Part shown: positions 23,641 to 36,560 of the stretch, one piece after another
Layout: every line of letters begins with the position of its first letter
Position numbering within the stretch: the stretch's first letter is position 1
Assembly (NCBI GenBank): GCA_958298945.1
Contig: OY282610.1
Coordinates: forward strand, 24,452,233-24,516,232
DNA from: Atherix ibis
Taxonomy: Eukaryota; Arthropoda; Insecta; Diptera; Athericidae
Reading direction: 5' to 3'
DNA length: 64,000 nt
Program-made: the position numbers and the translations under genes
The notes under the pieces: generated by a model
Seen by the model: the letters and a program-made list of their open reading frames with translations, nothing else
Told to the model about the DNA's origin: nothing
The model's database searches: none

Positions 23641-24429
23641 AGCCTTTCACAAAGAATATAAATGAAGACACTACTTTAAAGGGCATAAGTTTGATGTGTA
23701 AAAAATATTTGTTTTTTAAATTCATCCACAGTTCGTATGCTAGTGTATCCTCCAGCACTAAAAACTAATCTCATCGCATCAAAATAAATTAACAATTAAC
23801 GTTAATTTGTTATAAAAATTAAGTTAATTAATAAGCGTAGCATAATACGTTTCAAAATAAAATAATTTAAAATGAATTCATGGCATCGTTACCACTTTCA
23901 ATGCATACGAAACTATCCATTCTCCCTGGAGACCCTTTCTTATTCGTTGACTGGTCCTTTCCGTCATATTCTCCAACCGAACGGAGGTCAAACTCTTTCT
24001 GTCCAAAGACTGCTCTCGACCCCATCCCAATTCAATACTTTTAACAGACAATAATAATTTTATGTAATTTTATCTTATGAATAATGTTAAACTAAATGCA
24101 GAATGAATAATATCTGATAACAGCGCGGCAGATTGATAAATGCCCATGTTGGCGTTACGTTATAGCCATACTAATTAAACGCGAAAGGCTCGTTTGCTTT
24201 TGTTCTACGATTATTTATAGTCTAAAATCAATGGCCCAAAGAAGCAGCTGCTCGTACTCTATTACAAGAGATTATTTAAATATTTTTCTGTAGCATTGTT
24301 TTTATTTTTATTTTTAAATGTTCGTTTTTCCTTAAGCACTACAATTATCTCTTATCAAATTTATTAATTGCTTTTTATCTTTATCTTTCTTAAAATTTTA
24401 TAAAGTAGTTTTTTCCGTTTATTTTTTGA
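23641..24429. other. Unique AT-rich sequence, no gene
   Basis: No recognisable feature. A 60-codon open frame at 23872-24054 is not supported by any motif. Confidence 0.5.
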
Positions 24430-26050
24430 AACAAACAGATAATGGAAAATCTTTGTCTTAGGACCTCTTAAGTGTTTATTAAAAATACAAATTTCCGAAA
24501 AGTGGAATTCACAAACTAATTAGAGTATTATCCAATTTAGGATTTTGGGACCTCAAAAATACTATGTTTTTTTTTAAATATCCCAAAATAGTCATTTGTC
24601 TTAGGACCTCTTAAGCTTTTATTCATACATAAAAAAACAGGGGGGATATAACAAGAAAATATCAGTATTACATGTTAGGAGTACACAAACAATTTCAAAA
24701 ACCTTAAATTAGGACCTCAAAAATACGTTTTTTTTTTTAAAAATATCCAAAAATAGTAATTATTGTAGCACATAAAAAAACAGGGGGGAAAATAACACGA
24801 AAAAATCTGTAGCACATGTCAGGAGTACACAAAAAATTCAAAAAACTTTAAATTGGGACCTCAAAAATATTTTTTTCTTATTTTTAAATTATTTCGAAAT
24901 AGTAATTTTTGTAGCACATAAAAAAATTGGGGAAAAAATAATAAGAAAAAATCTGTAGCACATGGCAGAAATACACAGAAAATTCAAAAAACTTTAAATT
25001 GGGACCTCAAAAATATTTTCTTTTTTTTTAAAAAAAATATCCCGAAATAGTAATTTTTGTAGCACATAAAAAAAGAGGGGAAAAAATAATAAGAAAAAAT
25101 TTGTAGCACATGGCAGAAATACACAGAAAATTCAAAAAACTTTAAATTGGGACCTCAAAAATATATTATTTTTTTTTAAAAAAATATCCTGAAATAGTAA
25201 TTTTTGTAGCACATAAAAAAAGAGGGGAAAAAATAATAAGAAAAAATCAGTAGCACATGTCAGGAATATACAAAAAATTAAAAAAACTTTAAATTGGGAC
25301 CTCAAAAATATTTTCTTTTTTTAAAAAAATTATCCCGAAATAGTAATTTTTGTAGCACATAAAAAAATTGGGGAAAAAATAATAAGAAAAAATCTGTAGT
25401 ACATAGCAGAAATACAAAGAAAATTAAAGACACTTTAAATTGGGACCTCAAAAATATATTATTTTTTTTTAAAAAAATATCCTGAAATAGTAATTTTTGT
25501 AGCACATAAAAAAAGAGGGGAAAAAATAATAAGAAAAAATCAGTAGCACATGTCAGGAATATACAAAAAATTAAAAAAACTTTAAATTGGGACCTCAAAA
25601 TTTTTTTGTTCTTTTTTTTAAATCATCCCGAAATAGTAATTTTTGTAGCACATAAAAAAATTGGGGAAAAAATAATAAGAAAAAATCTGTAACACATGGC
25701 AGAAATACACAGAAAATTCAAAAAACTTTAAATTGGGACTCAAAAATATTTTCTTTTTTTAAAAAAAAATATCCCGAAATAGTAATTTTTGTAGCACATA
25801 AAAAAAAGGGGAAAAAATAATAAGAAAAAATCAGTAGCACATGTCAGGAATATACAAAAAATTAAAAAAACTTTAAATTGGGACCTCAAAAATATTTTCT
25901 TTTTTTTTAAAAAATATCCCGAAATAGTAATATTTGTTGTGCTCATAAAAAAATAGGGGAAAAAATAATAAGAAAAAATCAGTAGCACATGTCAGGAATA
26001 TACAAAAAATTAAAAAAAACTTTAAATTGGGACCTTAAAAATAGGTTCTT
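24430..26050. repeat. 146-bp satellite, array 2, with dimeric 293-bp unit
   Basis: Tandem array anchored on AAATTGGGACCTCAAAAATA. Anchors lie at 24547, 24711, 24855, 25001, 25149, 25296, 25442, 25589, 25735, 25880 and 26029; after the first two, spacing is 144-149 bp. From about 25001 two variants alternate: one with GAGGGGAAAAAATAATAAG and CAGTAGCACATGTCAGG, the other with TTGGGGAAAAAATAATAAG and CTGTAGCACATGGCAG. This gives a dimer of about 293 bp. Same family as 21480-22115. Minus-strand open frames at 25302-25598 and 25740-25988 are repeat artefacts. Confidence 0.9.
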
Positions 26051-26559
26051 TTGTTGAAAAATGTACCACAAACAAAACAGGGTGTTATCCAATTTGAATT
26101 TTGGAAACAGAATGTACTGCAAAAATATTTAGAATTTAGCTTATTTTAAAAATTTTATTTAATTATGTTGCATTAATTATGCCATAGTGCTTTCTAATAT
26201 AAATAATAGTATAATCAGAATAGTCACTATGACACTATTTGAAGAACTCGATCGTTATAAGGTAATTTTTGAAGACTTTCTCGCACATTTCATTCTGTGA
26301 TTCGGCCATTATGGTTTGATTTGCTATTACTTGAAAGTTTAAAAAAAATTCAATGCTAATACAATTTTTTATCTAAAATTGCAAAAAAAAAACTATAAAC
26401 GGAGTCTAATCGCTAGATTCTGGAGGTCAGTTTACATACTGGGAACATTTCGGGCAATAAAGTCAAAATGTATTTTGTTATATGGCTTTTGGGTGCTATT
26501 TTTAAAAAAAAACACATATGGCTTAGACATAAAAATTAAAGCTGATGCTAAAAAACATT
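26051..26559. other. AT-rich sequence without recognised gene
   Basis: Nothing recognised. A 66-codon plus-strand open frame at 26379-26579 has no motif. Confidence 0.45.
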
Positions 26560-26705
26560 CAATTATCATACAGCCATAGCCCTCTTTCCTTCTTAATTTT
26601 CAAAGAAATACAGCCCAATTACACCATCAGACCAAAATTAATACCAGACAGTATTTTTTTGCGACTGCAATTGCTTCTCCATAGTATTAAGTAGGTTTTT
26701 TCACA
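26560..26705 (-). pseudogene. Decayed DDE transposase relic, copy 4 (minus)
   Basis: On the minus strand this short stretch reads NTVWYxFWSDGVIGLYFFEN followed by a stop and EGKRAMAV. It matches the KVTVWYKFWSDSVIP and FENEDGNTVTI blocks of the copy at 16010-16440. It is the only copy of this family in reverse orientation. Both catalytic Asp boxes are absent. Confidence 0.6.
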
Positions 26706-27599
26706 GTTCTTTCTATGATATTTTTGCTTATAGACAGATTCACCGAGCAAAAAATTACTGGAAAAGCTTTGTTAAAAAAATCGGGATTGAAAATTTTTTT
26801 TTTTTTAGTTTTTTCTGCTAATTTTCTTCTATTGGCAGTTTTTGTATATTTTCTCCGCTTAGGTAAAAAATTTTAACTACGCCAGTGAATGTTGTTTTAT
26901 TTTTCTGTCTGGTTTTTTTTGTGTACAATTTTGCATCACCTCCTACGCACTACTCACAAGAGACTGAACTTCCAACGGTGGTGGTCACAAAACTGAGTCT
27001 GCACGTCATAAACAGGACTAAACGGCATAGGCCTCACCCAGAACCGTGTTGATCGCGTTCTTCGAAAAATCTTTCAATAATTTTGCTGTCTGTTCGTTCG
27101 TCCGTCCCTGTTTCGACATTGGTGAGTAGGTGGTGTTGATTGCATAACAACACACTGCACCGAATTTATCTGATTGCGTTTATCAACAACTACAAATTTT
27201 CTGTCATGACAGACACCATGTACCTCTGAACTTCTTATCGGCAAAGGAAGAGAGTTGAATTTTCGGACTGTAACGTCTGTTGTGCGGTACTTGGTGCATT
27301 TCTGTCTCCATTTAACTGGGGAGACTTTCATAAAAACTATAGTCGAGATTGTATCGATGAAATATTGATGCGAACACAGCGGGATTTCTCTTTCAGCAAA
27401 CATCAAATGCAGTCAATATCAAGGCTTACAAGTTACCACCATTCCAACACGGCAAAAACATATTTTGCCGTTTATTGTTTGTACCTGCATTCACAAAATC
27501 TTCAAGAGAATTCCTCACTTTGAATAATTATCGGATTTTTATTAGCAGAATTAAGAAATGTTTAAAAAAAAATTCACCGCTTTTTTTCAAATGCGAAAT
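26706..27599. other. Unique sequence, no confident gene
   Basis: A balanced-composition patch at about 26930-27430 contains a 110-codon minus-strand open frame (27074-27406) starting MMFAEREIPLCSHQYFID. I see no domain or splice structure, so I leave it unassigned. Flanks are AT-rich. Confidence 0.4.
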
Positions 27600-29880
27600 T
27601 CATAAAATTTTCGGTTCGTAAACGGAAGTGGAAGTCAAATTCGAATATTTTCAAAATTTTACGAAAATTTTACTAAAAGAACAAGAAATTCATGAAAAGT
27701 TTCGCAATTCGTGAAACATGAAAAAAAAAGTCATTGATTTTTAACAAAATATAATAATTTTCGAAAATTAAGGCAAAATTGAAAAAAAATTCGAAAAACT
27801 AATTTTCAGAAATTTTTTGTTAACTTTTTCTAAAAGTACAAGAAATTTGTGAGAAAGTTCGCAGTTCGTGCAACATTACAAAAATCAGTGATTTTCGAAA
27901 AAAAAAATTTTACGAAAAACTTTTCGAAAATTTGCTGAACGCTACCAAATTGAAGCTGTTTTCTTGAAAAATAATTATAAAAAATACGAAAAACTGATTT
28001 TCAGTAATTTTTTGTTAAACATTTTTAAAACTACAAGAAATTCTCAAAAAGTTTTGCAATTCGTGAAACATAAAAAAAGTCAGTTTTTTTCAGAATATTT
28101 TTCAACAAAAAAAATAATTTATGAAAATTAATACATTTTAAAAAATTTGGAAAACTACTAAAAATATTTTTCGTTAACTTTTAAAAAAAAATACTTTCCA
28201 AAAATTTTACATTTTTTTGATATTTTACTAAAAAATTTAATTTTTGAAAGTTAACACAAAATTTACTGGACTGATTTTCTTCTAAAATATATTTTTAAAA
28301 ATTCAAAAAACTGATTTTCAGCAATTTTTTGTTCAAAATTTACAAAAAATTCAATGAATTTTAATAAAAATTCTTTTTTTGCAATGTTTGAAAAATATTC
28401 ATAGATTTCCAGTAACTTCACCACAAATAAAATTATTTTATTAAATTTTCATGAATTTCACTTAAGCCATTTTTTTTTGTATTTAAAAAAATATTTTCAA
28501 AAAATTGACAAAAATTTTATTCATTAAAGTTGACAAAATTATTTATTTTAAAAAAAAATATTCTCTGCAATTTTTTCTAAATTTTCAAAAAATTTACTCA
28601 GTTCTTGCCCAATTTTTTTTGTTTTTGAAAATATGAAATAATATATTTTGAACCTTATCGCCTTATAAAAAAAATTTACTTGCAAAATTTTTACAAAGTA
28701 TTCAAAATTCGATCAATTTTCTTAAAAAGTTACTTTAAAAAAAAAATTTTTTTAATTTTCAGTAATTTTTTAATAAAAAAAATTTTTGCAAAATTTTTAG
28801 AAAATTTGTTGGTACAATAAGAAATTTACTGAATTTGAACCAGTTTTTCTTAAAAATTGTTTAAAAAACTTCTTTAAAAATTTCAAGTGAAAAATATTCT
28901 CAAAAAATTTGCTGAACTTTGGCGATTTTTTTTTAGAAAAATTAATTTAAAAAACTCCAACAAAATTTAATTTTCAGCTTAATTTTTCGACAGAAGAAAA
29001 TATTTTTTTTTCAAATTTTCAAAAAATTCACTCAATTTTAAAAATTATTTTCCGAAATATAAAAACAATTTCTTCAATTTTTAGGAATTTTTTGACCAAC
29101 AAAATCTTTAAGAAATCCACTGAATTTAAGAAAATTTCTTTAAAAATTATTTGTAAAAGTTTCGTTAAAAAATATTCTCTAATTTTCAGTAATTTTTTCA
29201 ATAAAACCTTAACAATTTCTTTTCAAAAATTTCTTATAAAAAATACGTTAGAAAATAGTCTCTGATTTTCAGCACAAAAAAGTATTTTTCAATTCTCAGG
29301 AAATTTTACAGAAGAAATTCATAATTTTTAATCGAATAATATTTAACAATTTTTTGTTATAAAATAAAAAAAAAATATTCTTCAATTTCCGGTTATTTTT
29401 CCCCACCAAAAACAATTTTTCAATATTCACATTAAAATCAACGAATTTCTATTAATTTTCTTAAATAATACGTGAGTTTTGTCAAAAAAAATATATTTTG
29501 AAAAATTTCCCAAAATTGAAAAAAAATATCTTCATTTTCTTTAAAAATTGTTTTTTTTTTTGAAATTATAAAAATAAAAATGTCTTAAAATATAATTTTT
29601 ATAAAATAGTATCAAAAATGTTATTTTCGCTTAAAATCTTCTTTAATAAATTTTTAGCCCCTTTTTAGAACTCAACAATTTTTAATCAAAATTGATTTTG
29701 GAAATTGTTTTTTTTTCTTTCTATTTACTTGAGTTAATATTATTTCGTAATTTAATTATAAATAATTTTAATTACAGATGAAAAAAATTAGAAAAAAAAA
29801 TTCTCAAATAGAACTAATTTTTTAAAAGAATTTTTCGTTTAGTCATTCTTATATTTTTCATTTATTCTCCAAGACAAAAA
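27600..29880. repeat. Degenerate AT-rich repeat field
   Basis: About 2.3 kb of loosely repeating motifs such as CAAAAAATTTACTGAATTTT and AATTTTCAGTAATTTTTT, without a fixed period that I can establish by eye. Probably an old, eroded satellite or slippage-driven low-complexity DNA. No coding potential. Confidence 0.6.
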
Positions 29881-31019
29881 CAAAATCAATTAATTAAGAG
29901 TGTTTTCCATTTGAAAGTAAGTATAAATTTTCCTTAAACTCCTTTTCTGAGTGATTGGTACACATAAAAAAAAAATATTCACAGTTTATTTTAAAAGTAA
30001 ACAACAACATTTTGTTTTAAAATATTTCACGCACTACGAATTTCTATCAATAAATTGTATCAATTTCGTGAGAATGCTCGTTTCGGTATTAAATTGTAAA
30101 TTATCACCCAAGTCAATATATAAAAATTACAAAAATACCAATACTCCTGGTTGGAAAGGAATAGTGAGCCTGCACTTGGCAGAGGGAGCCGCCATCCCAT
30201 ATAGCTCACGGCCAACATATGTTTCTCACCATTTGCGTCAATTTATTACCTTAACAAGCTAAAAATTAATGATTTTACCAACGGATCATTAGTGAAATAT
30301 TTTGGGAATCGGTAATGCGTATTTAAGGGGCGCATCCAGCACCGTTCACCAGCGGTTTAGGTAAAATGATGAAAATTTTTAGGGTTTTTCTTTTATTTCA
30401 AATATTTGCAATTATATAATTGTGTACACAAAGACACATGTAGATTCAAATTATAAACAAATAATAATAAATGATTTAACGAACGAACAAGGTACGACTG
30501 GGCAAGTGAATAAGTGAGCGATTAACTGAATCACTGACTAACTAAGTGGCGTCTGTAAGTGGACAAGAGAGGGTCTAAGAGACAGAGTGAGTGGACAAGG
30601 ATCATAATATAACTACCCAAACTGGACATCAGCTAACCGTGACCACTCGTTCGGATAATAAATTATTGCCTAATGAACTGTGTTCGGCATTCGATTTCTG
30701 GTATATCCGCAGTTACAAATAATGAATATTTTGCTATAAAAACAGTATTGCAATCGTAGCCTCTTCTCCTTTCTCCCTTTTACCTCTTCATCACCCATAA
30801 TCAATAAGTTTCCACAACTTTTCGCACTCAACCCCTCCGAAGTGGTTATCTTCCTTTTCCAATAAAATCGATCCATTTTATTGCTTCTTATTACAGTTTG
30901 CAAAAGTAAGCCAATTCAGGTGAAGGAATGCCCTTTATAATTTTCTAAATGATAGCCAAATAATAAAAATCAAATTATTTTCATTATTAAAGTAAACATT
31001 AAGAAATCAGTTAATCCGA
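29881..31019. other. Unique sequence, no confident gene
   Basis: A plus-strand open frame of 103 codons (29951-30262) and a minus-strand one of 77 codons (30670-30903) have no known motif. 30480-30600 is rich in AAGTGA/GACTGA/AACTAA-like words but not a clean repeat. Confidence 0.45.
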
Positions 31020-32370
31020 ATTATCAAAATGAAAATTTCCATAAAATTAAGTCTTCATTTTAATATTACTGAAAATTACCATAAAAAATTTATATCATCC
31101 AAAAATCGTTTTAAAATAATTTCCACAATAAATTAGGATTATTGAAAAAATGTCCTAAAAAAATTACCATAAAAACTGACATAATCGAAAAATTATTGTG
31201 AAAAAGTTTCCATGAAAATTATTCATGGAATTTTAATCAAAAATTAAGATTAATGAAAAAATGTTCTAAAAAATTACCATAAAAAATTGAGATTATCGAA
31301 AAATTATTTAAATAATTGCCATAAAAACATAAGACAAAATTGGTTTTGTTATTGAAAATTACCATAAAAATTAAAATTATTAAAAAACTATTTTTAAAAA
31401 ATTTACCATAAAAAATTAACATAAAAGAAAAATTATTGTGAAAAAATTTCCATAAAGAAATTTTCATATTAAAAAATTACTTTCAAAAATTAAGATTGTT
31501 GAAAAAATTTCTAAAAAAATTACCACTAAAAATTTAGATAATCGAAAAATTGTCTTTGAAAAATTACCATTAAAAATGCCCACCATCAAAAAGTTATTTA
31601 AAAAGAAATTCTATGCAAAATGAGCTAATAAAAAAAATATTTTTAAAAAAATTACCATAAAAAATTTAGAAAATTGAAAAATCATTAAAATGCAAATCAA
31701 CCATAAAAATTAAGACTCTATTATTTGGCTATTGAAAATTATAATAAAAAATTAAAATTGTCGAAAAATTATTAAAAAATTCGCCATAAAAACTTAAGAC
31801 GAAATCGGTTGTGTTATTGAAAATTATCATAAAAAATAAAGATGACCGAAAAGATGCTTTTAAAAAATTACCATAAAATTTTTAGAAAATCGAAAAACAA
31901 TCAAAATGCAAATCAACCATAAAAATTAAGAATCAATTATTTGACTATTGAAAATTATAATAAAAAATTAAGATTGTCGAAAAATTCGCCATAAAATCTT
32001 AAGATTTAAATTACCATAAACAATTAAGATTACCGAAAAGATCTTTTTAAAAAATTGCCATTTAAAATTTAGAAAATTGAAAAATTATTTTGGAAAATTT
32101 TCAATAAAAAATGTGGACTATCAAGAGTTATTTTAAAAATTTAAGACGTATAGTAAAAACTAGCATATAAATTTCCGATTATCGCTCAAATTATTTAAAA
32201 AAAATCACTCTCAAAAAATGAGACTAAATTATTTTCATTACCCAAAAGTAACAAGAACAAAATATTTAAAGAAAAATTTACCAAAAACAACTGAACTATT
32301 AAAAGCTATTAAAAAAAATATAGGCTGTAATGTTTATTACTAAAAACTACCATAAAAAATTCTCAATACG
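31020..32370. repeat. Approximately 45-bp AT-rich satellite, block 1
   Basis: Degenerate tandem repeats built from ACCATAAAAAATTAAGAT followed by TATCGAAAAATTATTT. Units are uneven but mostly 40-50 bp. The same words recur at 34092-34435, so the two blocks belong to one family, separated by a hairpin and a 16-bp satellite. Open frames here are artefacts. Confidence 0.75.
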
Positions 32371-32994
32371 ATTTCTGGTAAATTTGTCTGTGGATTTGTT
32401 CTGAGATAAAATGGTACTACTCTAATTTAAGAGAATTAAAATAATTTCCGCTAAATAATACTTAAGAAATACCATAATTTGAAGTGCTCGTCAGTTGATT
32501 TTTCTTATTCAATTTGGAAAATCTAAAACCGAGTAAAAACTCTTATTAAATAGTCTCCAAATTCTTATAGTATGAACTTTTCTATATGAAAAAAATGTTC
32601 AATCACAATTCACAGAAGAAATGATAGTTTTTCTACTGAGCTGAGGTAGTTTTTCACTTGCTGTTATTTTAAGGAACTTGCGTGCGATTAAATTTTTCAA
32701 TCGGAGGAGGCGGGTAGCATGTTACTTTATACAGAATGGATTCTCCAAATGTATTGTATTTGAAAACTCAAAAGCATATAAAGCAGATGCCAAAGAAAGC
32801 AGAAAAGTTTATTAAAAATATTATTATTTAATAAGCATTTTTGCTTTTTTTGGCATCTGCTTTATATGCTTTTGAATTTTATTTTTACTATAAAAATAGT
32901 TGTGGTTTTTAGCATTTCTAATTATACTGGCTTTCAGGAGTCGTTTCGGCTCTTTTGACCGGAGAGTCTTTGTTTTTATTTTCAATAAAACTTT
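32371..32994. other. Unique spacer with a hairpin
   Basis: Non-repetitive DNA between the 45-bp and 16-bp repeat arrays. Its only notable content is the inverted repeat at 32763-32880. Confidence 0.5.
32763..32880. repeat. 52-bp-arm inverted repeat (long hairpin)
   Basis: The left arm at 32763-32814 contains AAAGCATATAAAGCAGATGC; the right arm at 32829-32880 contains its complement GCATCTGCTTTATATGCTTT. The arms are separated by a 14-base AT loop, and by eye roughly seven of 52 positions mismatch. The geometry is compatible with a foldback MITE or with a precursor-microRNA-like stem. No clear target-site duplication is visible. Which of these it is cannot be settled from one copy. Confidence 0.7.
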
Positions 32995-34091
32995 TTTCAG
33001 TAAAAATTATTTCCAGGAAAAATTATTTTCAGTACAAATTATTTTCAGTAAAAATTTTTACAGTAAAAATTATTTTACATAAAAATTATTTTCAGTACAA
33101 ATTATTTTCAATAAAAATTATTTTCAGTAAAAATTATTTTCCATAAAAATTATTTTCAGTACAAGATATTTTCAGTAAAAATTATTTTACATAAAAATTA
33201 TTTTCAGTACAAATTATTTTCAATAAAAATTATTTTCAGTAAAAATTATTTTCAGTAAAATCCATTTTCTGTAAAATTATTTTCAGTAAAAATTATTTTT
33301 AATAAAAATTATTTTCAGTAAAAATTATTTCCAGTAAAAATTATTTTCAGTAAAAATTATTCGCAGTAAAAATTATTCTCAGTAAAAATTTTTTTCCATT
33401 TTCAGTAAAATTATTTTTATTAGAAATTATTTTCAGTAAAATTCTTGTCAGTAAAATTTGTTTTCAGGAAAAATTATTTCCAGTAAAAATTATTTTCAGT
33501 ACAAATTATATTCAGTAAAAATTATTTTCCATAAAAATTATTTTCAGTACAAATTATTTTCAATACAAATTATTTTCAGTAAAAATTATTTTCAGTAAAA
33601 ATTATTTCAGTAAAAATAATTTTCAATAAAACTTTTTCCAGTAAAAATTATTTTCAGTAAAAATTATTCTCAGTAAAATTTTTTTCCCATTTTCAGTAAA
33701 ATTATTTTTAGTAGAAATTATTTTCAGTAAAATTATTGTCAGTAAAAATTATTTTGAGGAAAAATTATTCCAGTAAAAATTATTTTCAGTTAAAATTTAT
33801 TTTCAGTAAAAATTATTCTCAGTAATACTTTTTTCAGTAAATAATATTTTCAATAACAATTTTTTAATAAAAATTAGTTTCAGTAAAAATTATTATCAGT
33901 AAAATTTTTTTTTTCCATTTTCAGTAAAATTATTTTTAGTAGAAATTATTTTCAGTAAAATTATTGTCAGTAAAAATTATTTTGAGGAAAAATTATTCCA
34001 GTAAAAATTATTTTCAGTTAAAATTTATTTTCAGTAAAAACTATTCTCAGTAAAATTTCTTTTCCATTTTCAGTAAAATTATTGTCAGTAA
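32995..34091. repeat. 16-bp satellite, TTTTCAGTAAAAATTA units
   Basis: About 1.1 kb of tandem 16-bp units, consensus TTTTCAGTAAAAATTA, with variants in which CAGT becomes CAAT, CCAT or CAGTAC. Larger segments recur, for instance the stretch with TTTTCCATTTTCAGTAAAA at about 33390, 33675, 33910 and 34055, indicating a superimposed longer unit. All units have the same orientation. No coding potential. Confidence 0.9.
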
Positions 34092-34435
34092 ATACCATAA
34101 AAAATTTATAATAAATTACCATAAAAAATTTGCAATATCGAAAAATTATTTATAAAAAATTATCGTAAAAATTTGCAGTATCAAAAAATTATTTATAACA
34201 AAATTGACATAAAAAATGTGTATTATCGAAAAATTATTTATGAAAAAATTACCGTAAAGAAACGTGCGGTATCAAAAAATTATTTATAAAAAAATTTTTA
34301 TTATCGAAAAATTATTTATAAAAAAATTTACATAAAAAAATGTGTATTATCGGAAAATTATCTATGAAAAAATTACCATAAAAAATTTGTATTATCGAAA
34401 AATTAATTATAAAAAATTTAACCACAAAAACGTAG
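34092..34435. repeat. Approximately 45-bp AT-rich satellite, block 2
   Basis: TATCGAAAAATTATTTAT anchors at 34137, 34179, 34224, 34270, 34302 and 34348, mostly 42-46 bp apart, interleaved with ACCATAAAAAATTT. Same family as 31020-32370. Confidence 0.75.
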
Positions 34436-36556
34436 AGAAAAATTAATTAAATTATTCGAAATTACGCTAAAAAATTGAAATTGTCGGAAACTATTTTCGA
34501 AAAAAAAAACAAAATAAACCCAAAAATTCATCTTTGTCTTAAACGAATGACCAAACTTAATTAATTCTCTTCTCTCGCTTTCTACTTTAGCAATTTCCAA
34601 ATACAAACAATAATCGTGGAATAAAAAACCATCCCCAATTCCGATTGTGACAGTAAAATAGGGGAGAAGGGAGGATAAAAACCAAACTTAAATACAACAA
34701 AACCTTGTCAATATTCCAAAATAAAAAAAACAATAATAATAACGATAAAAAAATTGTTTTTTTCTGTTATGGATGTGTGAATGTGTGTTTTATTTATTCT
34801 TCATTTTTTGAGGCATACCAAAACCCGAGAGCGTATATGAAGCGTGAAGGATCACAATCGGAATTGGTCAGGAATTACTACCTCGCCTATAACCGCTTCG
34901 CTAACATTGTAGACACTAATTTTTGTATGTTTAATTTTTGTTTGTTTTTTTTTTTTATGGTTATAAATTTTTACATTTTTCCTTTAACTTTTTTTGTCAT
35001 TTTTAACACAATAATTTCGAGGATATTAAATTGATGACCAATCGAAATTAAATGAAAATTTGTTGCATCATTTGATATTGAATTGGAAATTCGAAAATAA
35101 TTGGTGGTGATTTGGAAAGGGAGAATTTTCGGTTATGTTAAAAGTTTTCGAATTGTTTGAATATAAGTGGAGATATATTATACCATATATTGTGGGGTGA
35201 AAGAGTCCCCAATCTGCTCGGATGTGGGCATAGTCGTGTGAAGCATCAGCTTTAGAAGTTTAAGTGTGGTGGGCGATTGTGCTGTAGTGTCCGACACTGA
35301 ATGTGTATTAAATGGGTACTATGTGCCTACAGTTCCGAGTCAATCGGATATTTTAATACTACTTGGCATTGTGCTGACATTGCACTGAATATCATCTACA
35401 ACTCGTTTCAATTAATAACGTTTTAATGCGTTTCACCGCACCTAACCGCATCGAATCGAATTGAACGGAATTAATAAATTGTTGCTACCGGCTGAAGAAA
35501 AAAAAATTAAAAAAAAACGTCCACTGTTCGAAACTGGAAAATATAAAAATATTCACATACGAGAATATATTAATAGATTCTTTTTTAGAGGACATATTGG
35601 AATGAAGGTTGGTTAATTCACATATGGGCAAGGGTATTGGTGTCTTATGCATACCATAAGGTGGTGGTCATCGGAAAAGTAGCACATGTTCATAAATGGT
35701 CACTTTTCTGATACGACAATAACTTTCTTTCATGCCATAACCGATTAGGGGCTATTCTTTTATTTATTAACTCCACCATTCTGAATTGCTGTTGACTTTT
35801 TAATAAAACGGATGTGATCCTTTTTACATATTATTATTAACACTGAACTTTTTACGATATTTCTATCCATTCGTATCTCGACCGGCCCTTCGGTTAGCAA
35901 TAAATCTACATTGTCTACAATTAAATTTCTTGTAACTTGTTTCTCCTTTTCTTTTGACCCTTTTGAATATTTAATGCCATACGACCCTTCTTCATCCCTT
36001 AAATGAAGATTAATGTTCATCGAATGGTCGCTGATAATGTTATCGATTCTGATGAGAAATTAAATGCTTGCTGCCCTTCCGAATCGAATGTAACAGAAGG
36101 TGGACATGCATTTCCCGTTGTCCTTAGCCCCTTGTCTTACCTGTTTTTCCTGAATATGTTTTGTGTCCTTTTCAAGAAATTAAAAAAAAATTCTTTTGAT
36201 TCTTTTTTTAAATTTCTTTTTGGAATTTATCTGTGCGTGTAGTTTTTATATTTTTTCCTTCAAATTATTAATTTTTTTATTTATTTCTATTTTTCGCAAA
36301 TATTCCCCGATGATCTTGATTTTTTCTTATTATTCTCGAATACCATCTTGTGCTAGAATATGTTAAAAATATTTTCTCTTCTTCTTCGTTTCTGTTTTGT
36401 CTAGTTTAATTCGACCTCAAAGCTATTAATTATGCTAGAAAGTTTAATCGAAATTTTCCAAGCTTTTTATTTGTCTGTAAAAGTTTCTAATGAAATTTAA
36501 CTTAAATCTTTTTAGTACAAATTTTGAATTAAGCTTAATTACTTAAACTATCGAAA
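34436..36556. other. Unique sequence, no confident gene
   Basis: 34436-35040 is AT-rich. 35040-36240 has more balanced composition with opposing open frames (35760-36020 minus, 36003-36242 plus) that lack motifs. Low-complexity T-rich DNA follows to the mariner. No gene can be supported. Confidence 0.45.
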
Positions 36557-36560
36557 TACA

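Noticed and set aside
25302..25988. Minus-strand Phe/Leu-rich open frames resembling membrane proteins
   Set aside because: They are translations of the 146-bp T-rich satellite and repeat with it.
32995..34091. CRISPR-like appearance of regular short repeats
   Set aside because: There are no unique spacers between the 16-bp units, they are contiguous and degenerate, and the context is eukaryotic.
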